DNA of 64,000 nt from Pseudomonas profundi. Lineage in GTDB: Bacteria > Pseudomonadota > Gammaproteobacteria > Pseudomonadales > Pseudomonadaceae. Location of the stretch: the NCBI RefSeq assembly GCF_008638305.1, contig NZ_VTPZ01000001.1, positions 310,001 to 374,000 on the forward strand, read 5' to 3'. Each line of letters opens with the position of its first letter. Within the stretch, counting starts at the first letter, position 1. Made by a program: the position numbers and the translations under genes. Positions 17,595 to 26,591 of the stretch are shown piece after piece. Below the pieces are notes generated by a model. The model had not been told where the DNA came from and searched no databases. It worked only from the letters and a program-made list of their open reading frames with translations.

Positions 17595-18617
17595 TCAGGT
17601 TCGGATAGCTGCAATCGCGTCAGCGCATTCGCGAATCAGCTCGGGTCCGCGATAAATAAACCCACTGTAAAGCTGCACCAGGCTGGCACCCGCCTTGATC
17701 TTGTCCGCTGCATCCGCCCCACACAGGATCCCCCCGGCGCCGATGATCGGCAGGCGTCCGCTGAGCGTAGAGGCCAGCACCCGGATGACTTCCGTTGATG
17801 CTTCGGTCAAGGGACCACCGGACAGACCGCCCGCTTCCTCGGCATGTTTCAGCCCTTCCACGGCGCCACGTTCGAGCGTGGTGTTGGTAGCGATGACCGC
17901 GTCCATGCCCTGGTCCACCAGCGTTTGCCCGACCATCGCCAGCTCTTCAGGGTTCATGTCCGGGGCAATCTTGATCGCCACCGGCACGTAACGCCCGTGT
18001 TGCTGGCTCAACTGCAGCTGGCAGGTTTTGATCTGTTCCAGCAGTACCTTGAGCGTGTCGCCGAATTGCAGGGTACGCAGACCGGGCGTATTGGGTGAGG
18101 ACAGGTTCACTGTTACATAGCCCGCACGGCTGTATACCTTGCGCAGACACAACAGGTAATCATCTACCGCACGCTCAACCGGCGTGAACACGTTCTTGCC
18201 GATATTGATACCCAGCACGCCCTGGTAGCGCACCCTGGCAAGCCGTTCGAGCAAGGCATCCACACCGTTGTTATTGAAGCCCATGCGGTTGATGATCGCG
18301 TTACGTTCCGGCAAGCGAAACAGCCGTGGCCGCGGGTTGCCGGGTTGCGGCAGAGGCGTCACCGTCCCTACTTCGATGAACCCGAAGCCCAGACCTGCCA
18401 GACCGTCAACAGCGACACCGTTCTTGTCCAGCCCTGCTGCCAGCCCGACGGGATTATCAAAAATCCGCCCCATGACTTCCACTGGCTGCCGGCCTACCGG
18501 CTGCGCCAGATGCTTTTCCAGTCCAAGCCGCCCGGCGGCACCGATCATGTCCAGGGCAAGTTCATGGGAGGTTTCGGCGGGCAGGCGAAACAGCAGGGAG
18601 CGCAACGTGGGATACAT
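17595..18617 (-). CDS. pyrD: Dihydroorotate dehydrogenase (quinone), class 2
   Basis: 340 residues. The N-terminal amphipathic membrane-association segment ([23 protein letters not shown]) marks class 2 enzymes, which pass electrons to the quinone pool in the fourth step of pyrimidine synthesis. FMN-barrel motifs seen are [48 protein letters not shown] (catalytic Ser in NLSSPNT), [14 protein letters not shown] and IGAGGI. Full length and intact. It lies 45 bases downstream of the DUF2835 gene on the same strand and is convergent with rmf. Confidence 0.96.
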   Translation of the reverse strand: MYPTLRSLLFRLPAETSHELALDMIGAAGRLGLEKHLAQPVGRQPVEVMGRIFDNPVGLAAGLDKNGVAVDGLAGLGFGFIEVGTVTPLPQPGNPRPRLFRLPERNAIINRMGFNNNGVDALLERLARVRYQGVLGINIGKNVFTPVERAVDDYLLCLRKVYSRAGYVTVNLSSPNTPGLRTLQFGDTLKVLLEQIKTCQLQLSQQHGRYVPVAIKIAPDMNPEELAMVGQTLVDQGMDAVIATNTTLERGAVEGLKHAEEAGGLSGGPLTEASTEVIRVLASTLSGRLPIIGAGGILCGADAADKIKAGASLVQLYSGFIYRGPELIRECADAIAAIRT

Positions 18618-18662
18618 GAAGTCAGGCCTTGGTGGAAAATGTCGGTGCGAGAGTATACCGAC

Positions 18663-18887
18663 TCAGGGAGCTATGCGCTCGAGCGAGAGCAATTGCCCGT
18701 CTGCGGTAAAGGTCATTCGGAAGCTGCCGTAAATGCCCTCGTGCGTCAGAAACCGCCGTAGGTGATGGGCCGGCAGGCTGATGCGCCGACCGTCCCGGCT
18801 GAGCATCGTGACCCGCCTGGCGGTTCCCCGATACCATTCGAGGAAACGCTCGGCGGGCAACGACAGATCAAAAATCAACTGCTGCAT
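18663..18887 (-). CDS. DUF2835 family protein
   Basis: 74 residues, starting MQQLIFDLSLPAERFLEWYRG and ending GSFRMTFTADGQLLSLERI, which matches the small DUF2835 family common in gammaproteobacteria; function unknown. The ATG at 18887 has AAGGAG 5 bases upstream. The end of the second palindromic element (18900) lies only a few bases beyond this ribosome binding site, so the gene's original promoter has probably been displaced or is supplied by the element. In PAO1 a gene of this type also follows pyrD. Confidence 0.8.
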   Translation of the reverse strand: MQQLIFDLSLPAERFLEWYRGTARRVTMLSRDGRRISLPAHHLRRFLTHEGIYGSFRMTFTADGQLLSLERIAP

Positions 18888-18899
18888 GGCTCTCCTTGC

Positions 18900-19167
18900 T
18901 AGGGCCTGTTGCCGTTTCATCGCGAGCCGCGTTGCCGTGTCAAATGGCGCCAGGCAAGGCACGGGACGCAGGTAATGGTTGTTCCCTTGCCAAGTCTCGC
19001 AACGCCGCATGGCGTCATTTGCCACGCAACCCGAAGGGACGGGGTCCGTTTAACGCAGCACTGCGTTACTCGTCACTCATTTGGAACAACCAAACTTCGT
19101 TTCTCGCGCCTTGTTCTGCACCAAACGGGCCTCCGTCGCGGCCGCGATGAAACGGCAACAGACCCTA
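18900..19167 (+). mobile_element. 268-bp palindromic MITE-like element, copy 2
   Basis: Same length, orientation and layout as the copy at 2549-2816. Terminal repeats are TAGGGCCTG...CAGACCCTA. The internal pairs are TCAAATGGCGCCA against TGGCGTCATTTG, and GGTCCGTTTA against AAACGGGCC. Several substitutions relative to copy 1 occur on both sides of a stem, for example CCCG to GCCG in the left arm matched by CGGG to CGGC in the right arm. It fills the gap between gdhB and the DUF2835 gene. Confidence 0.8.
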
Positions 19168-19184
19168 GGCCTGTCAGATACGCC

Positions 19185-22100
19185 TCAACCCGTGTGGTTG
19201 TTGGCGCCTTGTGCCAGATCCAGCAATTCTCGCATAGCCACCGAGATCATGGGATAGTCCCCGGTGGTCGCACTCTTGAGATCTGTGAGCATATTGCGCC
19301 AGCGCACCAGCAGTTGCTCATTACGCGTCATCCAGTTATCAACCACTGCATCGACGTCGGTGTCCTCACTCGAGGATTGCAATGCCGAGACAGTCATGGT
19401 CCGCAACAGGCCGTCCAGATCATCCCGATAGCTCTCCCGCGCCAGTGCCTGCCAGTGATTGTCCACCTGCAGATTGGACACCAGTTGGCCGAACCAGGGA
19501 ATCTGCAACTCGCTGCCCAGCACGAAGGACACCCGTGCCACCCGCTCTGTTGGCTGCCCGGTGGCGTCCGCCGCTTCGATGATGCCGAGCATCGAATAGA
19601 ACAGACCGGTCCCGGCGATCATGCGGGCGACCTGCTCCGGCACCCCGGCCGCGAGATAGCTGTTGTAACGCGTTTCCCATACGCCCCGTTTCGGCCCTTC
19701 GAAAAGGCCATCAAACTGTTCGGCGAGCGCGACAATGCGCGGTGCGAAATGGGCCACCTCATCCCCGGCACGCAAATCCAGCCGACGGTTGCGGATGAAC
19801 CATCGCGAGGCCCGGCGTCCGAGACGCATCAGGTCGTCCATCAGATCAAACTGAACCTGCGCCGGTACCTGGTAATCGAGTGCTTCGATGGTCGCGAAAT
19901 GATAGTTCAGACGGAACACATCGCGTGCCACCACATAGGCTCTGGCGATTTCACCCACTGATGCGCCGGTCGATTGTTCCAGGCGCCGCTGGAAGGTCAC
20001 CCCCATGTGGTTAACCATGTCGTTGGCCAACTGGGTGGCGATAATTTCGCGACGCAAGCGATGTCCGGCCAGTGCGTCCTCATGCCGCTCCACCAGGGTC
20101 GCCGGGAAGGCGGTATTCAGTTCCTCACCAAGGTATTCGTCATCCGGCACATCGGAGGCGGCCAGCGTCTCCTTGAGATCGGCCTTGGAGTAGGAAATAA
20201 GAATCGCCAGCTCCGCCCGTGTCAGCCCCTCGCCGCGTGCCGAGCGCTCGGCCAGATGCTCGTCCTCGGGAATAAATTCCAGCGAACGGCTCAGTTTGCC
20301 GGATGCCTCCAGCGCACTGATCAGCCGGCGATATTCGCCCATGGCCAGGCGCGCCTGGCGTTCAGCCAGACTGATCGCCTGGGTCTGCTTGTAGTTGTTG
20401 GCCAACACCAGGCCAGCAACCTCATCGGTCATGCTGGCCAGCAGGCGGTTACGCTGCTTGCCGGTCATCTCCTGGGTGGCAACCACTTCGTTAAGCAGAA
20501 TCTTGATATTGACCTCATGGTCCGAGCAGTCGACGCCCCCGGCATTATCGATGAAGTCGGTATTACAATGACCACCATTGAGGCTGTATTCGATGCGGCC
20601 ACGCTGCGTCATACCCAGGTTGCCGCCCTCTCCCACCACCTTGCAACGCAGCTCCGCGCCATCGACCCGTACTCCGTCATTGGCCTTGTCGCCCACGTCG
20701 GCATGACTTTCCGCAGCGCTTTTGACGTAGGTGCCAATGCCGCCGTTCCAGATCAGATCAACCGGCGCCTTGAGCAGGCGATTGATCAGCTCGCTGGGCG
20801 TGAGTTTGTCCTCGCTGATGTCAAACAACGCCTTCATTTGTGGCGTGAGCTGAATTTGCTTGAGACTGCGCTCGAATATGCCACCGCCTTCGGAAATCAG
20901 GCTGCTGTCATAATCGCTCCAGCTGGAACGGGGCATGTTGAACAGCCGCTCGCGCTCGACAAAGCTGGCCTCCGGATCAGGGTCCGGATCAATGAAAATG
21001 TGCATATGGTTGAACGCCGCAACGACCTTCAACTTGCGCGACAACAGCATGCCGTTGCCGAACACGTCGCCCGCCATGTCGCCGATTCCGACGACCGTTA
21101 CAGACTCCTCCTGGACGTTGACCCCGAGCTCGCGGAAATGCCGCTGCACCGAAACCCATGCGCCCCGTGCAGTGATGCCCATGGCCTTGTGGTCATAGCC
21201 GTCCGAGCCGCCGGAGGCGAACGCATCCCCCAGCCAGAAGTTGTATTGCGCGGCGATGGAATTGGCGATGTCAGAAAAACTCGCGGTGCCCTTGTCCGCC
21301 GCGACCACCAGGTAGGGATCATCGCCGTCGTGGCGAACAACCTGCTCCGGCGGCACTACTCTGCCTTCAACGTAATTATCAGTAATATCGAGTAAGCCTT
21401 TGATAAATAGTCGGTAACAGGCGATAGCTTCCTGTTGGATTTCGTCTCGCGATCCGCCAGCCGGCAAGCGTCGCGGTACAAATCCGCCCTTCGCCCCGAC
21501 CGGTACGATGACCGCGTTCTTGACCTGCTGCGCCTTGACCAGGCCCAGCACCTCGGTGCGGTAATCCTCTTCGCGATCCGACCAGCGCAAACCACCACGG
21601 GCCACCTTCCCGCCCCGTAGATGAACGCCTTCGAAGCGCGGCGAGTAGACGTAAATTTCAAACATTGGCCGGGGCAGCGGTAGCTCCGGAATACGCTGGG
21701 GATCGAGCTTGATACTGATGTAATCCTTTGGATCGCCGTTCTCGTCACCCTGATAGAAGTTGGTACGCAGTGTGGCTTTGATCAGGTCCAGATAACGGCG
21801 CAGTATGCGGTCCTCGTTCAACACTGCCACGCCGTCCAGCGCATTGATGATCGCCTGTTCGAGACGCTCCTCCAGCTCGGCCGCCGAGGATTTGCGCGCC
21901 AGATAGAAGCGCGTCTTGAATAGCCGCACCAGCTCCCTGGCGATGGTCGAATGCGCGACCAGGGTGTTCGCCAGATAGGGCAGCTCAAAGCCCATGCGGA
22001 TCTGCTTGATATAGCGGCCATAGGTACGCAGCAGCGCTACATCACGCCAGGACATGCTCGCCAGCAACACCAGGCGGTTGAACCCGTCGTTCTCCGCATG

Positions 22101-24029
22101 GCCTCGCCAGATATTGATGAAAGCGTCGCGGAACAGCTCGTTGACCTCCTGAATGTCCTGCGCGCTGTCCAGCGCATAGGTAAATTCAAAATCGTGTATC
22201 CAGTACACCGGCCCGTTAGCGCCGGCGATCCGGAAGGGAAACTCACCCATGACCCGCAGCCCGAGGTTCTCCAGAATCGGCATCACGTCAGACAGGGGCA
22301 GCGGCTCATGCAAGTGATACAGCTTGCAATGCAGCACCCCCTGTTTCTGCCGCAGCGGCTGATAGAAACTCATCCCGAGCGGATTCTCCTCGTTCAGGTT
22401 CAGCAGGTGCTTGAGATCGACTACGGCGGACGCTGTGGTGAACCGCTCGCTGTATCCAGCGGGGAAACTCTCGGAGAAGTTATCCCAGGCCTCGGTGGCA
22501 TCGGCCTCACCGAGGGTTTCGTGTAAGCGGTCACTGAAATCATCGTGCCAGCTGCGACATGCCTGGATAACGTCCTGCTCAATTTTCACGTGATCTACTT
22601 CCTGGCCGTGTTTGGGGTCAACGCGCAGAATGAACTGGGTGCGCGTCAGTATCGATTCGGAGAAATACGTCCAGAATTCACATTCACTGGATCTGAGCCG
22701 ATCCATCAGTACCGCCTGGATTCGCATGCGGATATCGGTGGAATACAGATCCCGCGGCACGTAGGCCAGGCAATAGTAGAAACGGCCATAATTGCCACGC
22801 CGCAGAAAGATGCGGATGCGCGCGCGCTCCTGGATTTGCACGATACTCAATGCGGTGTCGCGCAGCTGGTCCTTGGACATCTGGAACAGATCATCCCGCG
22901 GCAAGACCTGCAGTACCCGCTCCAGATCCTTGCCGAGATGACTGCGCGGCGCCAGTCCGGCCTCCTGCTTGACGACTTCAACCTTGCGGCGCAAATGGGG
23001 AATTCTCGAAACGTTCTCGGTATACACCCGCGAGGTATACAGGCCGGAGAAGCGGTGTTCGACCAGCACCTTGCCATTCTCGTCAATCTCCCGCACGGAC
23101 ACGTAATCCGGATAGGCCGGTCGATGTACGCGGCTCAGCCGCGACGCCTTGGCAAAGGACAACAGCAAGGGCGAGCGAAGATAATCCAGCACCTCCTCCG
23201 GCAGATCCGAAGTCACATCATCCAGTGGATCGCGAACCGCCACGCCCAGGCTGTGTTCGTCTTCGATACCCAACCGTCCCTTGGGCAAACCTTCATGAAT
23301 ATGAAAACGCTCATAGCCGAGAAAGGTGAAATGATCTGCCAGCAACCAGCGGAGGAATTCAACCGCCTCGGCGCGCTCTTCGGCCGGGAATTGTGCTGCG
23401 CCTTCAGTATTGAGCATTTCGACCAGTTCGTTCATGCGTTGCTGCATCGGTTCGAAATCCGAGACCGCGGCGCGCACATGGCTCAGCGCATCCACTACGC
23501 CCGTCTGCACGGCACGCAGCTCCTGCGTGCTCGCGCAGCGATCGATCTCGATAAACATCACCGACTCGGGGTGCCCCTGCGCGCCCGGATCGTTGCGACC
23601 ATACAGGTGCAGCAACTGCCCCTGCTCATCCCGTTCCACCCGCATCACGCTGTTCTGCATGGTATGCACAAGGTAGCCCTGGCGTTTGAGCTCCATGCGA
23701 ACCGAATCAACCAGAAAGGGCGCGTCCCGATGCAGTATTTCAACTACCGAGTGTGTGGTCTGCCAACCATGCTGTTGGGTGTCGGGGTTGAAGACCCGTA
23801 TTTTCTGTTCGTGACCGTCAAACTGCTGGAAGAATCGCCAGGAAGACAGCGTGCAACCAAGCAGATCAGAATCGTGCCGGCCCCGCAGCTCCTCCAGCGG
23901 AGCGATGCCAAAGAATTGTTGGCTGAAACGCGCCACGTTCTCCGCATCACCCGGCTCAACGAGCGCTTGCAAGCGATCGCCGAGCAAAGCAAGCAATTCA
24001 TCTTTACTACTGGCCATTATTAATGCCAT
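19185..24029 (-). CDS. gdhB: NAD-specific glutamate dehydrogenase, large (180-kDa class)
   Basis: 1614 residues, the usual length for the GDH-180 class of Pseudomonas and Streptomyces. N-terminal ACT-like and regulatory regions cover roughly 1-700. The catalytic core contains GGKVARGGLRWSDREEDYRTEVLGLVKAQ and PVGAKGGFVPRRLP. A Rossmann section carries VGIGDMAGDVFGNGMLLS and VVGEGGNLGMTQRGRIEY. A helical C-terminal domain follows. It deaminates glutamate to 2-oxoglutarate with NAD and supports growth on arginine and glutamate. GGAGG lies 4 bases before the first ATG (24029), which favours it over the ATG at 24017. Divergent from the moxR operon, as in PAO1. Confidence 0.96.
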   Translation of the reverse strand: MALIMASSKDELLALLGDRLQALVEPGDAENVARFSQQFFGIAPLEELRGRHDSDLLGCTLSSWRFFQQFDGHEQKIRVFNPDTQQHGWQTTHSVVEILHRDAPFLVDSVRMELKRQGYLVHTMQNSVMRVERDEQGQLLHLYGRNDPGAQGHPESVMFIEIDRCASTQELRAVQTGVVDALSHVRAAVSDFEPMQQRMNELVEMLNTEGAAQFPAEERAEAVEFLRWLLADHFTFLGYERFHIHEGLPKGRLGIEDEHSLGVAVRDPLDDVTSDLPEEVLDYLRSPLLLSFAKASRLSRVHRPAYPDYVSVREIDENGKVLVEHRFSGLYTSRVYTENVSRIPHLRRKVEVVKQEAGLAPRSHLGKDLERVLQVLPRDDLFQMSKDQLRDTALSIVQIQERARIRIFLRRGNYGRFYYCLAYVPRDLYSTDIRMRIQAVLMDRLRSSECEFWTYFSESILTRTQFILRVDPKHGQEVDHVKIEQDVIQACRSWHDDFSDRLHETLGEADATEAWDNFSESFPAGYSERFTTASAVVDLKHLLNLNEENPLGMSFYQPLRQKQGVLHCKLYHLHEPLPLSDVMPILENLGLRVMGEFPFRIAGANGPVYWIHDFEFTYALDSAQDIQEVNELFRDAFINIWRGHAENDGFNRLVLLASMSWRDVALLRTYGRYIKQIRMGFELPYLANTLVAHSTIARELVRLFKTRFYLARKSSAAELEERLEQAIINALDGVAVLNEDRILRRYLDLIKATLRTNFYQGDENGDPKDYISIKLDPQRIPELPLPRPMFEIYVYSPRFEGVHLRGGKVARGGLRWSDREEDYRTEVLGLVKAQQVKNAVIVPVGAKGGFVPRRLPAGGSRDEIQQEAIACYRLFIKGLLDITDNYVEGRVVPPEQVVRHDGDDPYLVVAADKGTASFSDIANSIAAQYNFWLGDAFASGGSDGYDHKAMGITARGAWVSVQRHFRELGVNVQEESVTVVGIGDMAGDVFGNGMLLSRKLKVVAAFNHMHIFIDPDPDPEASFVERERLFNMPRSSWSDYDSSLISEGGGIFERSLKQIQLTPQMKALFDISEDKLTPSELINRLLKAPVDLIWNGGIGTYVKSAAESHADVGDKANDGVRVDGAELRCKVVGEGGNLGMTQRGRIEYSLNGGHCNTDFIDNAGGVDCSDHEVNIKILLNEVVATQEMTGKQRNRLLASMTDEVAGLVLANNYKQTQAISLAERQARLAMGEYRRLISALEASGKLSRSLEFIPEDEHLAERSARGEGLTRAELAILISYSKADLKETLAASDVPDDEYLGEELNTAFPATLVERHEDALAGHRLRREIIATQLANDMVNHMGVTFQRRLEQSTGASVGEIARAYVVARDVFRLNYHFATIEALDYQVPAQVQFDLMDDLMRLGRRASRWFIRNRRLDLRAGDEVAHFAPRIVALAEQFDGLFEGPKRGVWETRYNSYLAAGVPEQVARMIAGTGLFYSMLGIIEAADATGQPTERVARVSFVLGSELQIPWFGQLVSNLQVDNHWQALARESYRDDLDGLLRTMTVSALQSSSEDTDVDAVVDNWMTRNEQLLVRWRNMLTDLKSATTGDYPMISVAMRELLDLAQGANNHTG

Positions 24030-24201
24030 GTTTCCTCCGGCAGTGATTGGGACAGGCCTGCAACAGACCTTCGAGGCATAGCTGGGTTAACATACAGCGT
24101 CTGGGCCGACTTCGGTGTCGGCGCGGAGAACGCAGCGTCAACAGCCCCAGTCTAGACCAAAAGGATGTCCTGGCAGTGACTGCCAGCAGGAGCCTTAATC
24201 C

Positions 24202-24228
24202 ATGGAAACACGTCATGACGCACCGTAA
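24202..24228 (+). other. 8-codon ORF overlapping the moxR start
   Basis: ATG GAA ACA CGT CAT GAC GCA CCG TAA (METRHDAP). It has the good ribosome binding site: AGGAG at 24188-24192, 9 bases upstream. The moxR ATG (24215) lies inside it in another frame and has no Shine-Dalgarno of its own. It may deliver ribosomes to moxR by termination-reinitiation, or may be accidental. Confidence 0.35.
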
Positions 24229-25174
24229 CTCCCTGCTTGAGCTGAAGGCCTTCATGGGCCAGCAGATTTTCGGGCAGGAACAGCTCATCGAGCGCATGCT
24301 GATTTGCTTGCTCGCCGCCGGGCATGTGCTGGTGGAAGGCGCACCAGGCCTGGCCAAGACCCGCGCAATCAAGGTGCTTTCAGAAGGCATCGAGGCCGAT
24401 TTTCACCGGGTTCAGTTCACCCCCGATCTGCTGCCAGCGGATATAACCGGCACCGAGGTGTACCGGCCCGAGACAGCCAGCTTCAGTTTCCAGCAGGGGC
24501 CCATATTCCACCACCTGGTGCTGGCTGATGAGATCAACCGCGCCCCGGCGAAGGTGCAGTCTGCGTTACTCGAAGCGATGGCCGAACAGCAGGTAAGTAT
24601 CGGCAGGCAGACCTATCCGCTGCCGGAACTGTTCATGGTCATGGCAACGCAGAATCCGATCGAACAGGAAGGTACCTATCCTCTTCCCGAAGCCCAGCTT
24701 GATCGCTTCCTGATGCACGTGCGCATCGGTTTTCCAGACGCCGCTCTGGAGCGACAGATTCTGCAACTGGCGCGCGGCGAAGCGCGCGGCGAAGAACCAC
24801 AAATAGCCCGCCGTATCAGCCAGGAAACTATCCTGGCCGCCCGCCAGGAAGTACTCGAGTTGTTCATGGCTGACGCGGTGGAGGAATACCTGATTCAGCT
24901 GATCATGGCGACCCGGCGGCCGGAAATGTACAGCCCGCAACTCGCCGACTGGCTGCAGCTGGGGGCCAGCCCCCGCGGCACCATCGCGCTGGACCGCTGT
25001 GCCCGGGCTCATGCCTGGCTTGCCGGACGTGATTTTGTCAGCCCTGAGGACGTGCAGGCGGTCATTCACCCGGTACTGCGCCATCGCCTGATTCTCAGTT
25101 TCGAAGCTGAAGCCGAAGGCATTGATGCTGACCGGGTCATCGCGCTGCTCCTAGAATCCGTTGCAGTCGTCTGA
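24215..25174 (+). CDS. moxR: MoxR-type AAA+ ATPase
   Basis: 319 residues. Walker A is GAPGLAKT (42-49), Walker B LVLADEINRAP (101-111) and sensor-1 MVMATQNPIEQEGTYPLPEAQLDRF (141-165), with a C-terminal lid ending in the family-typical RHRLILSFEAEAEG. MoxR ATPases act as chaperones with vWA-domain proteins. The start at 24215 fits the conserved N-terminus (MTHRNSLLELKAFM) but lacks a ribosome binding site; a short ORF with a good one overlaps it, and an in-frame GTG at 24176 with AAGGA upstream is an alternative start. First gene of an operon with DUF58, DUF4381 and Bat-type vWA proteins. Confidence 0.9.
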   Translation: MTHRNSLLELKAFMGQQIFGQEQLIERMLICLLAAGHVLVEGAPGLAKTRAIKVLSEGIEADFHRVQFTPDLLPADITGTEVYRPETASFSFQQGPIFHHLVLADEINRAPAKVQSALLEAMAEQQVSIGRQTYPLPELFMVMATQNPIEQEGTYPLPEAQLDRFLMHVRIGFPDAALERQILQLARGEARGEEPQIARRISQETILAARQEVLELFMADAVEEYLIQLIMATRRPEMYSPQLADWLQLGASPRGTIALDRCARAHAWLAGRDFVSPEDVQAVIHPVLRHRLILSFEAEAEGIDADRVIALLLESVAVV

Positions 25175-25176
25175 GC

Positions 25177-26133
25177 ATGGATAGCGAAGGTGCGGACGCG
25201 CTGGTCAAGGTGACGCTGCAATCGTTGCTGGATGCCCGACGGCATTGCCAGGAGCTGCCGCTGTTCAGCCGGCCGATGCGTACCAGCCGCCAGACTGGCC
25301 GCCAGTACTCGCGGTTGCGTGGTCGGGGCATGGATTTCGATCAGGTGCGGGCGTATCAGCCCGGCGATGATATCCGCACCATTGACTGGCGGGTTACCGC
25401 ACGGACGCAGAAGGTGCATACCAAGGTCTTCAACGAAGAGCGGGAGCGGCCGGTCTTTATCATTTGTGAACAAAGCAGCCGCCTGTACTTCGGCAGCCGG
25501 CATTGTCTCAAGTCCGTACTGGGCGCCGATGCCTGCGCGCTGATTGCCTGGACCGCCCTGTCGCACAATGACCGGGTGGGCGGCATGGTCTTCGCGGACG
25601 ATGCCTGCCATGAAGTCCGCCCACGGCGCAGTCGCCAGGCCATCCTGCAGCTCTTCCGTCTGTTGCTGCAGGCCAACCAGCGCATACCAGAAGCGCCCGA
25701 CATGCACAGCGAAGCAATCGCCGAACCGCTGGATATGGCGCTGCGCCACAGTCGGGAAATCATTCGGCCGGGCAGCATTCTTTATCTGCTGTGTGATCAC
25801 AGCGCCATCGACAATATGAACCAGTCCTTGTTGGCGCCCCTCGCTGCGCATAACGATATCGTCCTGTTGCCGTTGTTCGACCCGCTGGATGCCGAGCTGC
25901 CCATAGCCGGCATTCTGGACTTCATCCAGGGCCAGCAACGCTTCAGCCTGGATACCGAAAACGCTGCGGTGCGTAGCGCCTGGCAACAGCAGTTTGCTGA
26001 TCAACAGCACGCCTGGCAGCGGCTGGCCAGACGCCTGCGCTGCGGTCTGAGCATGCTCGACAGCTCGCTGCCGGCGGTCGACCAATTGAGCACCATGCTT
26101 GGTAGCCATGCCGGGCGTGCCCACCGCCGATGA
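25177..26133 (+). CDS. DUF58 domain protein of the MoxR operon
   Basis: 318 residues. The DUF58 hallmark is GRGMDFDQVRAYQPGDDIRTIDWRVTARTQKVHTKVFNEERERPV (about 49-93), followed by a vWA-like fold with a degenerate metal site (IICEQSSRLYFGS in place of DxSxS). It has no transmembrane segment, so is probably cytoplasmic. Proteins of this kind always travel with MoxR and are thought to be its clients. It starts 2 bases after the moxR stop and overlaps the next gene by 4 (ATGA), so translation is coupled. Confidence 0.9.
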   Translation: MDSEGADALVKVTLQSLLDARRHCQELPLFSRPMRTSRQTGRQYSRLRGRGMDFDQVRAYQPGDDIRTIDWRVTARTQKVHTKVFNEERERPVFIICEQSSRLYFGSRHCLKSVLGADACALIAWTALSHNDRVGGMVFADDACHEVRPRRSRQAILQLFRLLLQANQRIPEAPDMHSEAIAEPLDMALRHSREIIRPGSILYLLCDHSAIDNMNQSLLAPLAAHNDIVLLPLFDPLDAELPIAGILDFIQGQQRFSLDTENAAVRSAWQQQFADQQHAWQRLARRLRCGLSMLDSSLPAVDQLSTMLGSHAGRAHRR

Positions 26134-26591
26134 GTAGCACATTGACAGACGCGCTGATTCACCCAGCGCCGCCCCCACCGGTTCCGTGGTGGCCGCCCGC
26201 CCCCGGCTGGTGGCTATTGCTGGGGTTGTCGCTGCTGCTCCTTCTCATCCTGCCGCGCATACTCCGCAGCGTTCAGCGACGTCGGCTCGAGCGGACACGG
26301 GTCACCCAGGCCCTGCATGGATTATCCGAGACGCTGGCTGATCGGGAATGGTTGGCGGCGGCCAATAAGACCCTAAAGCGCGTGCTCAAGCGCCAGGGCA
26401 ATGACCATGCAACCCGCCTGTTCGGTGACGCCTGGCTCGATTATCTTTGCGCCTCGTACCCCAAGCCCAACCGCAGCGTGCTCGGGCCCCTGGCCGCCGA
26501 TCTCTACCGCCCGGACATGACGTTGTCAGCCGGCCAGCGTCGAGACCTGGAACATGAGCTCAAACGCTGGCTGCGACATAACCATGTTTGA
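26130..26591 (+). CDS. DUF4381 membrane protein of the MoxR operon
   Basis: 153 residues. A proline/tryptophan-rich N-terminus (HPAPPPPVPWWPPAPGWW) is followed by one strong membrane helix (about 27-43, LLLGLSLLLLLILP) and a basic cytoplasmic helical part (SVQRRRLERTRV...LKRVLKRQGN). This is the pattern of DUF4381, a family known only from MoxR/Bat operons. It overlaps the DUF58 gene by 4 bases and the batA gene by 8. Function unknown; a membrane tether for the ATPase complex is a reasonable guess. Confidence 0.85.
   Translation: MSSTLTDALIHPAPPPPVPWWPPAPGWWLLLGLSLLLLLILPRILRSVQRRRLERTRVTQALHGLSETLADREWLAAANKTLKRVLKRQGNDHATRLFGDAWLDYLCASYPKPNRSVLGPLAADLYRPDMTLSAGQRRDLEHELKRWLRHNHV

Noticed and set aside
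22545-24023. Long plus-strand open frame opposite gdhB (492 codons), and a similar one at 19974-21395
   Set aside because: High-GC antisense shadow of a fully conserved gene; no ribosome binding site and no recognisable protein features.
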